The notes below the pieces were generated by a model. That model saw only the letters and a list, made by a program, of their open reading frames with translations. It was not told where the DNA came from and did no database searches. The translations under genes were made by a program, and so were the position numbers. DNA of 54,576 nt from the IMG/VR virus record IMGVR_UViG_3300009285_001752, positions 1 through 54,576 of that record; one strand, written 5' to 3'. Every line of letters starts with the position of its first letter. Position 1 is the first letter of the stretch. Source of the stretch: a virus. Of the stretch, positions 1-7,028 are shown piece by piece.

Positions 1-1383
1 GATTAGTTTACGTGCGTCTAGTTCCATGTGGCTAGACTTCCCGTCAGCCGTAACAGGCGTGTAATGGTTCACGGCGAGAACGTTCTGCGCGCGCATTTGC
101 ACGTACATTGATGCCAAATCAGGCATGTAGTACGCGAACAATTCCCGCCAGTAGTAATCATACTGGTACGGGCCTTCAGTGTATGGGCCGTAGTTGCGGA
201 ACCAGTCAAAGATTTCACGAGCGAACAGTTCAGTTGCTTGCCGTCCGGTTAAGACTCCGCCCGATTCAATGTCCAGAAACAGCGTGTCAAGCACAGTTGG
301 AAAGTGAATGTCGTAGGGTAAGGCTACGCTGGGTTCGTAGAAGTCGTTCGTGAACACGTCCATGTTCCAAGTCACGTTATACTTCAACATGTAGTTAGCA
401 AATGCGATGTGAACACGCCGAGCAGATTCAAGGAATTGTAGGTAGCGCTCTTGAGTAATCTGGTACTGGTACGTTTGCTGTGCGTGGGGAGTTAAGAAGA
501 ATAGAATTTCATTGTATACGCCGAGATATTGCGCTCCAACCTCATCGGCGACTTCCTGTGGGAAGATTTTGCAGAATTCGCGGCCGCCGAAGATTACGCC
601 AGCGTTCCACGGTATACGATTCATCCAAGTTGAATTATCTACAATGCTAGTTCCAGGCGTAACCGGTTCAGGAGGAACAACACTGTTATTGACTGAGGCG
701 ACTACAACGACGGGTTTGAAGTCTTGATAGCCCCCTATCGAAATCACAAAGCGAACGTGACCGTCTTCAATCCACCAAGTCGGCTCCTCAACGCACACCA
801 CGTAAGCAGGATCTCCATAAGCGTCTAGGATGGCTTGTCTTTCAGAACTTTGAGCTTGCCAAACCGGTTGACGAGTGAAACCCAGCATGTAATTGTAGCT
901 CTGTCGCAGAATCGCGTCCCGGGTTAAAGTGGCGACTATCGTGTTACCGTCGAACCATTCAGCCGCAAGAGACGCGCCTATCTGCTGCTTCGTGGATGCT
1001 TGGAAGCCTGTCAGGTAGTACGGGTTCCAGTAGGTGCCGTAAGGCTCATCCTGAAGCGGCTGCTGACCGTAAGCACCCTCACGCGCCCCCGAGGTGCCGA
1101 AGTTGAAGTCCCGGCTTAAATCCGCAGCGAAACCAGTATCGCTCTGAATCTTGGTGACCAGCTGCGTCCAAGTCGATATTCCGTAGCTTGCTAACTCGTT
1201 TTTGTATGAGGGCCAGAGGAAGTACGCTAAGTCACGCGGGGTTTTCTCCAAGTACCAAGGCAGTTGATAGGTGCCATTAGGCGCACGTTGCCCTTCACTA
1301 TTATCTCGAGGAACTGCTAGAACAGCCGGAGCGATTGCTATAAGGAATAGAAGAAGGTAGGGGGTAACTCTGTTTACTTTCAT
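1..1383 (-). CDS. Large exported, membrane-anchored protein, copy A (3' end cut by window)
   Basis: The frame runs from an ATG at 1383 to the first base of the window with no stop, giving 461 residues; the C-terminus lies outside. The N-terminus is a signal peptide: Lys/Arg, then a hydrophobic run (PYLLLFLIAIAPAVLA). The mature part is rich in Trp and Tyr and has several N-glycosylation sequons, as expected for a surface protein. A GTGATTTGA ribosome-binding signal precedes the ATG. It is closely similar along its whole length to the gene at 52922-54544, whose complete form adds a C-terminal membrane helix. I do not recognise a family. It could be a virus-encoded host-surface protein, an exclusion factor or an egress protein. 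Signal peptide and paralogy are seen; any role is inference. Confidence 0.85.
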   Translation of the reverse strand, partial: MKVNRVTPYLLLFLIAIAPAVLAVPRDNSEGQRAPNGTYQLPWYLEKTPRDLAYFLWPSYKNELASYGISTWTQLVTKIQSDTGFAADLSRDFNFGTSGAREGAYGQQPLQDEPYGTYWNPYYLTGFQASTKQQIGASLAAEWFDGNTIVATLTRDAILRQSYNYMLGFTRQPVWQAQSSERQAILDAYGDPAYVVCVEEPTWWIEDGHVRFVISIGGYQDFKPVVVVASVNNSVVPPEPVTPGTSIVDNSTWMNRIPWNAGVIFGGREFCKIFPQEVADEVGAQYLGVYNEILFFLTPHAQQTYQYQITQERYLQFLESARRVHIAFANYMLKYNVTWNMDVFTNDFYEPSVALPYDIHFPTVLDTLFLDIESGGVLTGRQATELFAREIFDWFRNYGPYTEGPYQYDYYWRELFAYYMPDLASMYVQMRAQNVLAVNHYTPVTADGKSSHMELDARKLI

Positions 1384-1389
1384 TTCAAA

Positions 1390-1674
1390 TCACTTGCTGA
1401 CAGTTCGATATGTGGCTTTGAACGCTGATTCAACTATGCCCGGTAGGCCGAAGACTGCTAGAAGCGTGGCTGCGTCATCATACGACATGCCTAATGCTCC
1501 TGCTGCTCCACCGATCACCATTCCTAGAATGACGGTTGGTAGAAACTTACCCGCGTCAAAGGCTTGTCTTACGCCTTGCGCGTCTTTCGGGTTTTTGAAG
1601 TAGCCTGTGGTTGCGAACACTACGCCGCCGAGAGCTCCGGCTAGTACGGTTACTATCTCATCAGGTATTTGCAT
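1390..1674 (-). CDS. Small membrane protein, two hydrophobic segments
   Basis: This 94-residue protein starts at ATG 1674 behind a GTGAAATAG signal and stops 6 bases before the exported-protein gene, so the two are probably co-transcribed. Hydrophobic stretches at about residues 6-25 and 46-65 are Gly/Ala-rich (GALGGVVFATTGYF and VILGMVIGGAAGALG), with a Lys-containing loop between them. The size and topology would fit a holin or a small membrane partner of the exported protein, but there is no family signature. The last codons of a homologous gene are visible at 54550-54576. Confidence 0.7.
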   Translation of the reverse strand: MQIPDEIVTVLAGALGGVVFATTGYFKNPKDAQGVRQAFDAGKFLPTVILGMVIGGAAGALGMSYDDAATLLAVFGLPGIVESAFKATYRTVSK

Positions 1675-1740
1675 TCTATTTCACTTTTTCCGCAGACTTA
1701 TGAGGTCTGATTCGGAAAGCCGAAACGCATTTAGGAAAAA

Positions 1741-1858
1741 CGAATCGTTCGATAAACTACCGCTGAGTTCGAAAAATCGAACGTTCAGTAGAATGAGCAT
1801 ATGCTCAAAAAAATGAACTGTTCAATATGGAAGCCGTTGTTCATGAAAATTGAACGAT
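1741..1858. promoter_or_regulatory. Cluster of GTTC/GAAC palindromes, likely operators
   Basis: Within about 120 bases lie TATCGAACGATT, GTTCGA-N4-TCGAAC (1768-1783), the perfect 12-base palindrome GAGCATATGCTC (1795-1806), TGAACTGTTCA (1814-1824) and GTTCA-N7-TGAAC (1839-1855). The shared half-site GTTCRA recurs in both orientations. The cluster lies 70-190 bases upstream of the minus-strand membrane-protein and exported-protein genes. It fits binding of a dimeric repressor or a replication-origin array; there is no direct evidence for either. Confidence 0.4.
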
Positions 1859-2204
1859 ATAACAGTGGCCGAATGCTTGTCAACACCAGAACCGACAAGG
1901 TCGATCCTGCCTCTCATCAGAGGTCGGCCACATCACGGGTGCTGCAGTCAATCCCATGACTATGAATTCAGAGACGGTTGCCATGGTACGCTTCCCGCTG
2001 GGCTGCGAGAAACTAACCGTTCATCACATAATACAAAATGTGCTTAACCGAATAATCCCATGACTAGGATGGAAATATTACTGTGGCAGTAATAGAACTC
2101 GGGCTGTTGAAAAAATACTACGCTTGATGCAATTATACAACGAACAGTATGGTATTATCTTATCATTGAACCCCGTTCGACGGGAGCATCACAACAAAAT
2201 GAAA

Positions 2205-2304
2205 GGGCAGGAGGTCGGTGGTGAAAATACGGCGATCCTCCACCACCGCGGGATAAACAGCCTCATCCCTCGAGGAGACCTAGGCTAGTATCCACCGCCT
2301 GCTC
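2205..2304. ncRNA. Candidate structured RNA element
   Basis: The first and last ten bases (2205-2214 and 2295-2304) can form nine of ten pairs. Inside, CGGTGGTG (2216-2223) pairs perfectly with CACCACCG (2241-2248), and GGGAT (2250-2254) with ATCCC (2265-2269). AGCCT (2259-2263) can also pair with AGGCT (2282-2286), which would give a pseudoknot. The element is GC-rich in an AT-rich non-coding stretch. The strand is unknown because the pairing works on both. It is not a tRNA: there is no cloverleaf. It could be a virus small RNA, a packaging or origin element, or chance. Confidence 0.3.
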
Positions 2305-2422
2305 AACAGGAATATTCTACCACCTGAACTCATATTAGGTCTTTGCGATTTTCGTTTCCGAAGCGCCTCATTTCTAGTTTCACCGTGCTTCTTATAGTTC
2401 TAGTGTCAGTGAAACCTTTCAC

Positions 2423-2572
2423 TCAATGCTTGTGTTTGTAATACTCGTCGCGGTTCGTGAACTCGCGCACAACGTACACGCCGTTCTCTTTGCAGAGGCC
2501 GCAACGCATCAGAAACGGTTCAAGTATCGGTTCAGCGGGTTTCTCATCTATCCGATACGACCCTAAACTCAT
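2423..2572 (-). CDS. 49-residue zinc-ribbon-like microprotein
   Basis: The frame from ATG 2572 encodes 49 residues and is preceded by AGGTGG at good distance. It holds one C-x2-C knuckle (RCGLCKE, residues 23-29) and a His/Lys-rich tail. It follows the 30-residue frame at 2574-2666 by one base, so it looks like the last gene of this minus-strand operon before the non-coding stretch. Function unknown; a metal-binding host-takeover microprotein is an inference from its many similar neighbours. Confidence 0.55.
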   Translation of the reverse strand: MSLGSYRIDEKPAEPILEPFLMRCGLCKENGVYVVREFTNRDEYYKHKH

Positions 2573-2573
2573 G

Positions 2574-2666
2574 CTACTCGCCACCTAAGTACCAAAATGC
2601 ATAGCCTGGGTCAGAAATGCCATCTGAAAGGGCGTACCGCAAACCACATTTATCGTGGGTCATCAT
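2574..2666 (-). CDS. Possible 30-residue microprotein
   Basis: A short frame from ATG 2666 (a second in-frame ATG follows) ends one base before the next gene's start region. It encodes a Gly/Tyr-rich peptide with one Cys. The ribosome-binding signal is weak. It is listed because it exactly fills the gap between two likelier genes; it may simply be leader sequence. Confidence 0.3.
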   Translation of the reverse strand: MMTHDKCGLRYALSDGISDPGYAFWYLGGE

Positions 2667-2681
2667 ACTCGACTAGGCACA

Positions 2682-2876
2682 TTAATTGAATAGCGCCCTA
2701 ATATGCCGCTTGCAATCCTTCCCAAAAGAATCATCGTGAACTTTGAAACTTTCAAGATTCTGCTCAACGGGACCACGCCCACGCTTCAGGTGATGATCGT
2801 TCTTATTCTCCCTGATTGATACGGTTGCGTGGCGGCCTTTGATTAGTTCCTTACAGAAATCGCAGAACATTTTCAA
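2682..2876 (-). CDS. 64-residue Cys/His microprotein
   Basis: The start is TTG at 2876, which overlaps the upstream stop as TTGA; an ATG two codons later is the alternative. It has an N-terminal C-x2-C knuckle (FCDFCKE, residues 4-10), a His pair in the middle and a single late Cys, all in a very basic background. A single knuckle plus His/Cys could bind one zinc. Its family is not recognised. It is translationally coupled to the winged-helix gene upstream. Confidence 0.55.
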   Translation of the reverse strand: MKMFCDFCKELIKGRHATVSIRENKNDHHLKRGRGPVEQNLESFKVHDDSFGKDCKRHIRALFN

Positions 2877-3190
2877 CGCCCAGTCTTCAACGCGTAGACT
2901 TTAGCAAAATGCCCACTCGCTTGAATTTGTGGTTTCCAGATAATTTGTTCTTGTTTAACTAGAGAACTGATGACGCGATATAAGCCACCCGGCCACATAA
3001 TTTCCAGTTCAAGGCATATATCATTCATCGTGATCCAAGGAGATGTTTTCAAGAGGAGTAGGAGTTTGCTGCGGATTGTTGTGGCCGGTAACTCTATCCA
3101 CAATCGCTGTTTAGTTAAGCGAGAACGAATTGCTTCTTGTTCTAGTTCCTTCCTCACTTTCTCGAAGTCTATTCGAAGTTCCTGCTTCAC
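2873..3190 (-). CDS. Winged-helix-like DNA-binding protein
   Basis: This 105-residue protein starts at GTG 3190, overlapping the upstream stop as GTGA. Residues 40-95 have the pattern of a winged helix: a Leu-rich helix (SKLLLLLKTSP), a turn with the recognition-helix motif WITMNDICLELEI, and a wing (LVKQEQIIWKPQI). The N-terminal 19 residues closely resemble those of the next upstream gene. It is probably a virus transcription regulator acting on DNA in the host cytoplasm; its target is unknown. Confidence 0.55.
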   Translation of the reverse strand: MKQELRIDFEKVRKELEQEAIRSRLTKQRLWIELPATTIRSKLLLLLKTSPWITMNDICLELEIMWPGGLYRVISSLVKQEQIIWKPQIQASGHFAKVYALKTGR

Positions 3191-3498
3191 TTGGAAGTCA
3201 CCAAAACCCTATCAAGAGGGCAGGAGGTGAGAGCCACAAGCTCTGAAATGAGTATGAAATACCCCGCGGTTAAGATTGGGTCTACTATTTCTTCATCAAA
3301 AACATGAATATCTTGGGAGAGAAGTACATTCTTACTCCATTCAACAGTTTCCGCCACAAGGTTATCGTAAGCAATTTCTAAGTACGCTTGGGTTTTGGGA
3401 GATATGAAACTCTGATGAGGTTGCGATCTCGGGGTGCGTGGTTTCCTTTCCAACTCGGCTTGTAACTTATCGAAGTCTATTTCCAATTCTTTCTTCAT
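3187..3498 (-). CDS. Hypothetical protein with shared N-terminal leader
   Basis: The 103-residue product starts at ATG 3498 (ATGA overlap with the phosphoesterase stop). Its first residues (MKKELEIDFDKLQAELE) match the downstream neighbour's MKQELRIDFEKVRKELE, then the two diverge. The rest is mostly predicted helix and has no Cys cluster. The shared leader suggests a common docking or oligomerisation helix, or partial gene duplication. No family recognised. Confidence 0.6.
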   Translation of the reverse strand: MKKELEIDFDKLQAELERKPRTPRSQPHQSFISPKTQAYLEIAYDNLVAETVEWSKNVLLSQDIHVFDEEIVDPILTAGYFILISELVALTSCPLDRVLVTSK

Positions 3499-4328
3499 TG
3501 GAGTTCCATCTTAAGCCGTTTCGTCTTCGATGCCGCAATCTGGAATATGACAGGTTGCACTCGTAACACCTGTCCGAAATCGTCTTCCGCCTCAGTTATG
3601 CGAAAGCGCACTGCACCAATATTCGTTAAGGGTTCGCCGGATCGCCGGTGCATGAAGTCTGTTGGTAGCTGCCACGCTGGGCATTGAACTATGTGCTGCG
3701 TTGTGCCTTGCTGATACCACCAGTAATGATTGTGACCTCGGAATAATGCGTCAATATGCCCAATTTTGCGCCATTGAAGTTGAAGTCTAATGCCTTCTTT
3801 GGCTCCAGGTGTGGGCAGAAACCATTCCGTTTGACTTGTGGGAACATGATGAGCGAAATGTAAACGTAGGTCTCCCGCTTCAAGAATGAACTTCAACGTT
3901 GACGTGTACTCGTCTGAGCCGAGTTTCTCCGCTGCGAGCAGTTTTGCCAAGTCTTCTTCTACTGGGTCGCCGTTATTGTTCACGTGGTAGTCGGTGCCAC
4001 GGATGATAACGTACTTTGACGCTTGATATGCACGTAAGAGTTCAGCAGCCGCATTCACCTGGTCCTCGAAAAGCGTACTCCAAACGCCAACACCACTGTT
4101 CTTGCGTTGTTTGCCGTCTGTGGCGTCGCCGAGGACTATGAGAAGGTCAGGCTTCTGCCATGCCTTCGCAAGCTCGAGAAAAGCGGTGGTTAGTTCTTTT
4201 TGGGCGCTGTTACCTTCGATGGTTTGCCCGTTCTTAGTTTTGAACCCTGAAGGAATTGGACTGAGATATGAACCAGCGTGTAAGTCGGAAATGACTACTC
4301 CAGTTAGGCTTTTCAGTGTTTCATCCAG
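3495..4328 (-). CDS. Calcineurin-like metallophosphoesterase
   Basis: The frame encodes about 277 residues with the metallophosphatase motifs in order: D-x-H (SDLHAG, near residue 14), GD-x2-D (GDATDG, near 67), a weak third motif (GTDYH near 111 instead of GNHD), a His motif (FAHH near 158) and GH-x-H (GHNH near 198). These bind two metal ions and hydrolyse phosphoester bonds, as in virus DNA-end nucleases and Mre11-like enzymes. The start is uncertain. There is no ATG, GTG or TTG before the first motif; CTG codons exist at 4328 and 4316. An internal GTG at 4058 would delete motifs I and II. It overlaps the upstream gene by 8 bases in another frame, so a CTG start, a frameshift fusion or a sequencing error are all possible. 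Confidence 0.75.
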   Translation of the reverse strand: MDETLKSLTGVVISDLHAGSYLSPIPSGFKTKNGQTIEGNSAQKELTTAFLELAKAWQKPDLLIVLGDATDGKQRKNSGVGVWSTLFEDQVNAAAELLRAYQASKYVIIRGTDYHVNNNGDPVEEDLAKLLAAEKLGSDEYTSTLKFILEAGDLRLHFAHHVPTSQTEWFLPTPGAKEGIRLQLQWRKIGHIDALFRGHNHYWWYQQGTTQHIVQCPAWQLPTDFMHRRSGEPLTNIGAVRFRITEAEDDFGQVLRVQPVIFQIAASKTKRLKMELQ

Positions 4329-4800
4329 CCCTCAATGCGGGATGTGTATAGTGAAGTTTCGGGTCTTTCAAAACGTCAGCACGGTTAATGCCGAGCGCCG
4401 GATATTCACCGAGCGAGTCACGTTCGCCTATGCTGTTCACGTTGTCAACGTAGATTTCAGGGGAATGCCATTCCAAAATTTCATTTCGGGTGAGTTTTCC
4501 CCGTCGCATTTGCGTGGTGGCTTCATCAATCGTCAACGTTTGCCCGTTTAAGGTGAGGACGTAGCCGAATAACTGGTTAAGTTCAATTCGACGCATCAAC
4601 GCAAGCTCCTGAGCGTCCGTATCCAATTTTCGATGTGCCTGTTCACGTTTCCAATAGCACTCGCGCATAACATCCTTGAAAGATTTCGTTTTATATGCAA
4701 TCCCATGAATCTGGGATGATCCCACGGTCTTGGGATGTGTGGATGTGGGTCGGTGCTCTTGCTGTAGTGTAGCAGTTTGAGATGCGAAACGACCCAACAT
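4321..4800 (-). CDS. Hypothetical protein upstream of phosphoesterase
   Basis: The frame from ATG 4800 (a TTG just upstream at 4803 is the alternative) encodes 159 residues and follows an AGAGTGATTG signal. The middle is basic and helical (VMRECYWKREQAHRKL), followed by a region that could be a small helix-turn-helix. It runs 8 bases into the metallophosphoesterase frame. Some phage phosphoesterases carry an extra N-terminal DNA-binding region, so this may be the N-terminal half of one protein broken into two frames; that is inference. Confidence 0.6.
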   Translation of the reverse strand: MLGRFASQTATLQQEHRPTSTHPKTVGSSQIHGIAYKTKSFKDVMRECYWKREQAHRKLDTDAQELALMRRIELNQLFGYVLTLNGQTLTIDEATTQMRRGKLTRNEILEWHSPEIYVDNVNSIGERDSLGEYPALGINRADVLKDPKLHYTHPALRAG

Positions 4801-4904
4801 CAATCACTCTGAAAGCATACGCTGACATCAAGGGATTTTTCTGTTCCCTGATGGCCGTAAGGGCACCCGTAGGGTACAGAACCATATGCTCTTCTTCTTA
4901 CTAG

Positions 4905-4925
4905 TCCGGTCTTATAAGGTTGCTT
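4905..4925 (-). promoter_or_regulatory. Archaeal-type TATA box
   Basis: CTTATAAG at 4911-4918 lies in the 130-base gap upstream of the phosphoesterase pair. Read on the minus strand it would place a transcription start near 4887, about 85 bases before the gene. It is one of the few gaps long enough for a promoter in this dense region. Confidence 0.35.
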
Positions 4926-4933
4926 CACGCTCA

Positions 4934-5128
4934 TTAGAACCATTTCCTCCATTCAGTCTTAAACGTAGGCTTCTCTTGGCGCGGTGGTGTTGGTGGTCGC
5001 TGTAGTCTCATGCCTAACGCGCAGTTGTGACGGTCAAAATCCCGTTGACTACTCGTGATGAGTTTACAGTCTCGGCATTGCAGCATTCCATCAGGTTGTC
5101 GAATCATCTTACCCACCGGCCAATTCAT
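4934..5128 (-). CDS. C2HC zinc-finger microprotein
   Basis: The 64-residue protein from ATG 5128 has a C-x2-C-x12-H-x-C pattern (LQCRDCK at residues 16-22, then DRHNC near 35), close to a classical C2H2-type finger. The tail is Pro-rich and basic. It probably binds nucleic acid or a host factor. It follows the 43-residue zinc microprotein by 18 bases. Confidence 0.6.
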   Translation of the reverse strand: MNWPVGKMIRQPDGMLQCRDCKLITSSQRDFDRHNCALGMRLQRPPTPPRQEKPTFKTEWRKWF

Positions 5129-5146
5129 TTTTGTTCAAGTCTCGTT

Positions 5147-5278
5147 TTAATGTTTCCAGCGTGGACGTGTTCGAAGTTTCCGATGGCAAGCCGGATTCAC
5201 GCATCGTAGAATTGTCTTCGGATAGAACTGTTTGCAGAACGAGCAGTAATTGGACTTACTATAATCAACGAACCCCAT
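5147..5278 (-). CDS. 43-residue zinc-ribbon microprotein
   Basis: A strong GAGGAGGT signal precedes ATG 5278. The product has two metal-binding knuckles: C-x2-C (YCSFCKQ) and C-x4-C-H (RCVNPACHRK), followed by a basic tail. This is a complete C4-type zinc ribbon in a minimal length. Function unknown. Confidence 0.65.
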   Translation of the reverse strand: MGFVDYSKSNYCSFCKQFYPKTILRCVNPACHRKLRTRPRWKH

Positions 5279-5293
5279 CAGTGTTAAACCTCC

Positions 5294-5698
5294 TCAAGGC
5301 TTCAACTCCATAGGTTTCAACAGATGGAATGTGTGTGCGTGTTGACCGCTCTTGAGCCAATTCAGCGTGATGTGCACATGCTTGTCAGTTGGCGAGTAGG
5401 CGTAGGTTCTTCCGCGAATCTCCTTAGTGACGTAACTAAGGGGAATGTTCTCAGCAATTTTCCGAAGAATCAAATCAAGAGAAATCATAGGACCGTACAC
5501 AATGTCCGACTCGAACGTGTATGTTACTCGTTCAAAATCACCATCGTTCTCCATTTCTGGTGTGAGCACAACGATTTTAGTAACCAGTTGGTCTCGGTCG
5601 CCCCACAGCCCATGATAAAAGTGAAGTCCAACAGTTCCAAAAGTTGCCTTGACAATTAAAACAGGGTCTTCTCCAGCTCGGTAGTCTAGAATACTCAT
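5294..5698 (-). CDS. Hypothetical protein, 134 residues
   Basis: It starts at ATG 5698 with a 4-base overlap with the upstream stop. The sequence alternates hydrophobic beta-like strands (VLIVKATFGTVGLHFYHG) and polar turns, and has a His-rich C-terminal part (KHVHITLNW, QHAHTFHLL). It lacks Cys pairs, unlike most neighbours. No family recognised. Confidence 0.65.
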   Translation of the reverse strand: MSILDYRAGEDPVLIVKATFGTVGLHFYHGLWGDRDQLVTKIVVLTPEMENDGDFERVTYTFESDIVYGPMISLDLILRKIAENIPLSYVTKEIRGRTYAYSPTDKHVHITLNWLKSGQHAHTFHLLKPMELKP

Positions 5699-5940
5699 GG
5701 TGCTTTTACCTCGTCCAAGCGCCTAGGCTGCCCGTCAATTAGGAAAGTTGGATAGTCATACTCGTTCTCATCTAATCCTTCAACTAGGATTGTGACTAGG
5801 TGGTCGCACTTCCGGCAGCGTTTCGTTCCGTCCTCCTGGTAATTGTTGTCGGGGCAGTTACACGTGCATTTTACAGGGGTCAGAATCATGCTGGTGCCTT
5901 CGTAGTGGGCGACCTTCGGCGGACGGCACGCTTCACACAT
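5695..5940 (-). CDS. Multi-knuckle zinc-binding protein
   Basis: ATG 5940 is chosen because GGGAGGTTG lies 8 bases upstream; a longer frame would begin inside the previous gene. The 81-residue protein has three Cys pairs: MCEAC, CTCNC and CRKC, consistent with one zinc ribbon plus a further site, then an acidic C-terminal half (EGLDENEYDYP). Function unknown. Its stop overlaps the next gene's start. Confidence 0.65.
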   Translation of the reverse strand: MCEACRPPKVAHYEGTSMILTPVKCTCNCPDNNYQEDGTKRCRKCDHLVTILVEGLDENEYDYPTFLIDGQPRRLDEVKAP

Positions 5941-5942
5941 AG

Positions 5943-6167
5943 TCAAGCAACCTCCCTCGCCTTCGTGGCTAGTTCTCCCATAAGCATGAGTTTCTTCGCA
6001 ACTCTCACACATTTGATGCAATCATTTGCCGTCAACATTGGTGTCTCGAAGTCTGGTGAGAAAGAAAAAACTCCACCACAAAGCAATCTGCCAGTTCTAG
6101 GATTTACACCATGCCCAACTCCACCCGTTCTCGCAGGATAAACCCGCTGATATGGCAATTCGCTCAT
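5943..6167 (-). CDS. Hypothetical 74-residue protein
   Basis: It begins at ATG 6167 behind the recurrent GAGGCTGCTTGAG junction and ends in a similar GAGGTTGCTTGA junction (C-terminal REVA). It has a Gly-rich N-terminal half and one distant Cys pair (C-x2-C, DCIKCV). No family recognised. Confidence 0.6.
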   Translation of the reverse strand: MSELPYQRVYPARTGGVGHGVNPRTGRLLCGGVFSFSPDFETPMLTANDCIKCVRVAKKLMLMGELATKAREVA

Positions 6168-6168
6168 C

Positions 6169-6324
6169 TCAAGCAGCCTCTGTGTAGGTTAATTCGGTTG
6201 AGTCGCAAGCAGGACATTTCGCTGGTAGCCACTCAGCATCATCACGAAACTTTCCAACGTGTCCACACGCCTTGCATGAGAGGGTTGGAGTTTTCCCGCT
6301 CCAAACATTACCCCAAAGCCCCAT
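6169..6324 (-). CDS. 51-residue zinc ribbon
   Basis: ATG 6324 has GAGGTTG upstream. Two classic knuckles (C-x2-C at SCKACG and at KCPACD, 20 residues apart) form a complete rubredoxin-like zinc ribbon. The C-terminus (YTEAA) is part of the recurrent gene junction of this cluster. It probably binds nucleic acid or a transcription component; unproven. Confidence 0.7.
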   Translation of the reverse strand: MGLWGNVWSGKTPTLSCKACGHVGKFRDDAEWLPAKCPACDSTELTYTEAA

Positions 6325-6350
6325 CTTCAAGCAACCTCGCTGGACGTTTC

Positions 6351-7028
6351 CTAAACAGCCTCCGTCAATTCCGAGGGAGACTCCTTGAAACGCACTGGGC
6401 TTTCGGGAAGAATGAACTCGGAGAGCCTCAAGTGTTGGACTTTAACCATTTGCATAAGAGCATGTTTGAGACTTAGAACATTGAACTCGAATGTCTCAAT
6501 TGTAACGAGACTCGACTTTTCAACTCTACCCCAATCAAGCCATAGCTTGCCATATTTTCCACTATATGTCTCTGGCAGCGTGGTGTCGAAGCCATCAAAT
6601 TCCCGTAGAAATTCAGGGTGAGCCTCATCCCAGAATCCGAGATACCATCGCCTCTTTCCTTTTGTTGCGTCTAGAAAAGATTGGAGAGCGTAGTTCCGTC
6701 GGCTAGGCATGTGTGGATAACCAATCCACTCCCAGTCACTAAACGGTTCGTTCAAGTCATGAAGTGGAAAAATCCATGAGACATCTGGATATTTCTCACG
6801 AAGTCTAGTGGCTTCTCCGTATTGTAGGTCTGGTGAAACTGCGAAGTGGACTAAACCACACCCGTACCGAGCGAGTTGTTTTTCAAGCCATTTAACATCG
6901 GCTTGACCATTCCGTGCCTTATATGTGAACTTATTGTCAATGAACTGTGGAAACGACATGAATCCATGTTCATTTACAATTCGTCGCTCAGAAGTATCGA
7001 AGTGAGGGCAGGGCAAGGCAACAATCAT
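6351..7028 (-). CDS. DpdA/TGT-like 7-deazaguanine transglycosylase
   Basis: The start is ATG 7028, preceded by GGTGAGG and overlapping the QueT stop as ATGA; this gives 225 residues. The motif DGFDTTLPETYSGKYG (residues 145-160) matches the tRNA-guanine transglycosylase signature in which an Asp is the nucleophile (bacterial form VDMFDCVLPTR). An upstream SPD (residues 65-67) followed by a Thr pattern resembles phage DpdA-type enzymes. Such enzymes swap guanine in DNA for a 7-deazaguanine and so block restriction. It is shorter than tRNA TGT and lacks the zinc Cys cluster, which favours the phage-type DNA enzyme. Adjacent QueT supports this. Motif seen; DNA target inferred. Confidence 0.65.
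   Translation of the reverse strand: MIVALPCPHFDTSERRIVNEHGFMSFPQFIDNKFTYKARNGQADVKWLEKQLARYGCGLVHFAVSPDLQYGEATRLREKYPDVSWIFPLHDLNEPFSDWEWIGYPHMPSRRNYALQSFLDATKGKRRWYLGFWDEAHPEFLREFDGFDTTLPETYSGKYGKLWLDWGRVEKSSLVTIETFEFNVLSLKHALMQMVKVQHLRLSEFILPESPVRFKESPSELTEAV

Larger units (their letters stand above)
1675..2422. other. Non-coding regulatory stretch
   Basis: About 750 bases carry no convincing gene on either strand. The part next to the membrane-protein gene (1741-1858) holds several GTTC/GAAC inverted repeats and a perfect palindrome. The part at 2170-2304 holds a short hairpin (CCCGT-TCG-ACGGG near 2172-2184) and a longer GC-rich structured element. Open frames of 60-70 codons on the plus strand here lack ribosome-binding signals and look accidental. 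Confidence 0.55.

Noticed and set aside
1-1415. Window ends as exact terminal repeats
   Set aside because: The two ends align in length but differ at many bases, so they are paralogues or strain variants and not an exact direct repeat.
2171-2190. CCCCGTTCGACGGGAG as a tRNA T-arm
   Set aside because: The stem-loop lengths are wrong and no acceptor, D or anticodon arm can be drawn around it. No tRNA gene was found anywhere in the window.
4691-4885. Frame of 64 codons on the minus strand upstream of the phosphoesterase pair
   Set aside because: It overlaps most of the N-terminal part of the gene at 4321-4800 in another frame and shows no domain pattern; the region is better read as promoter and leader.
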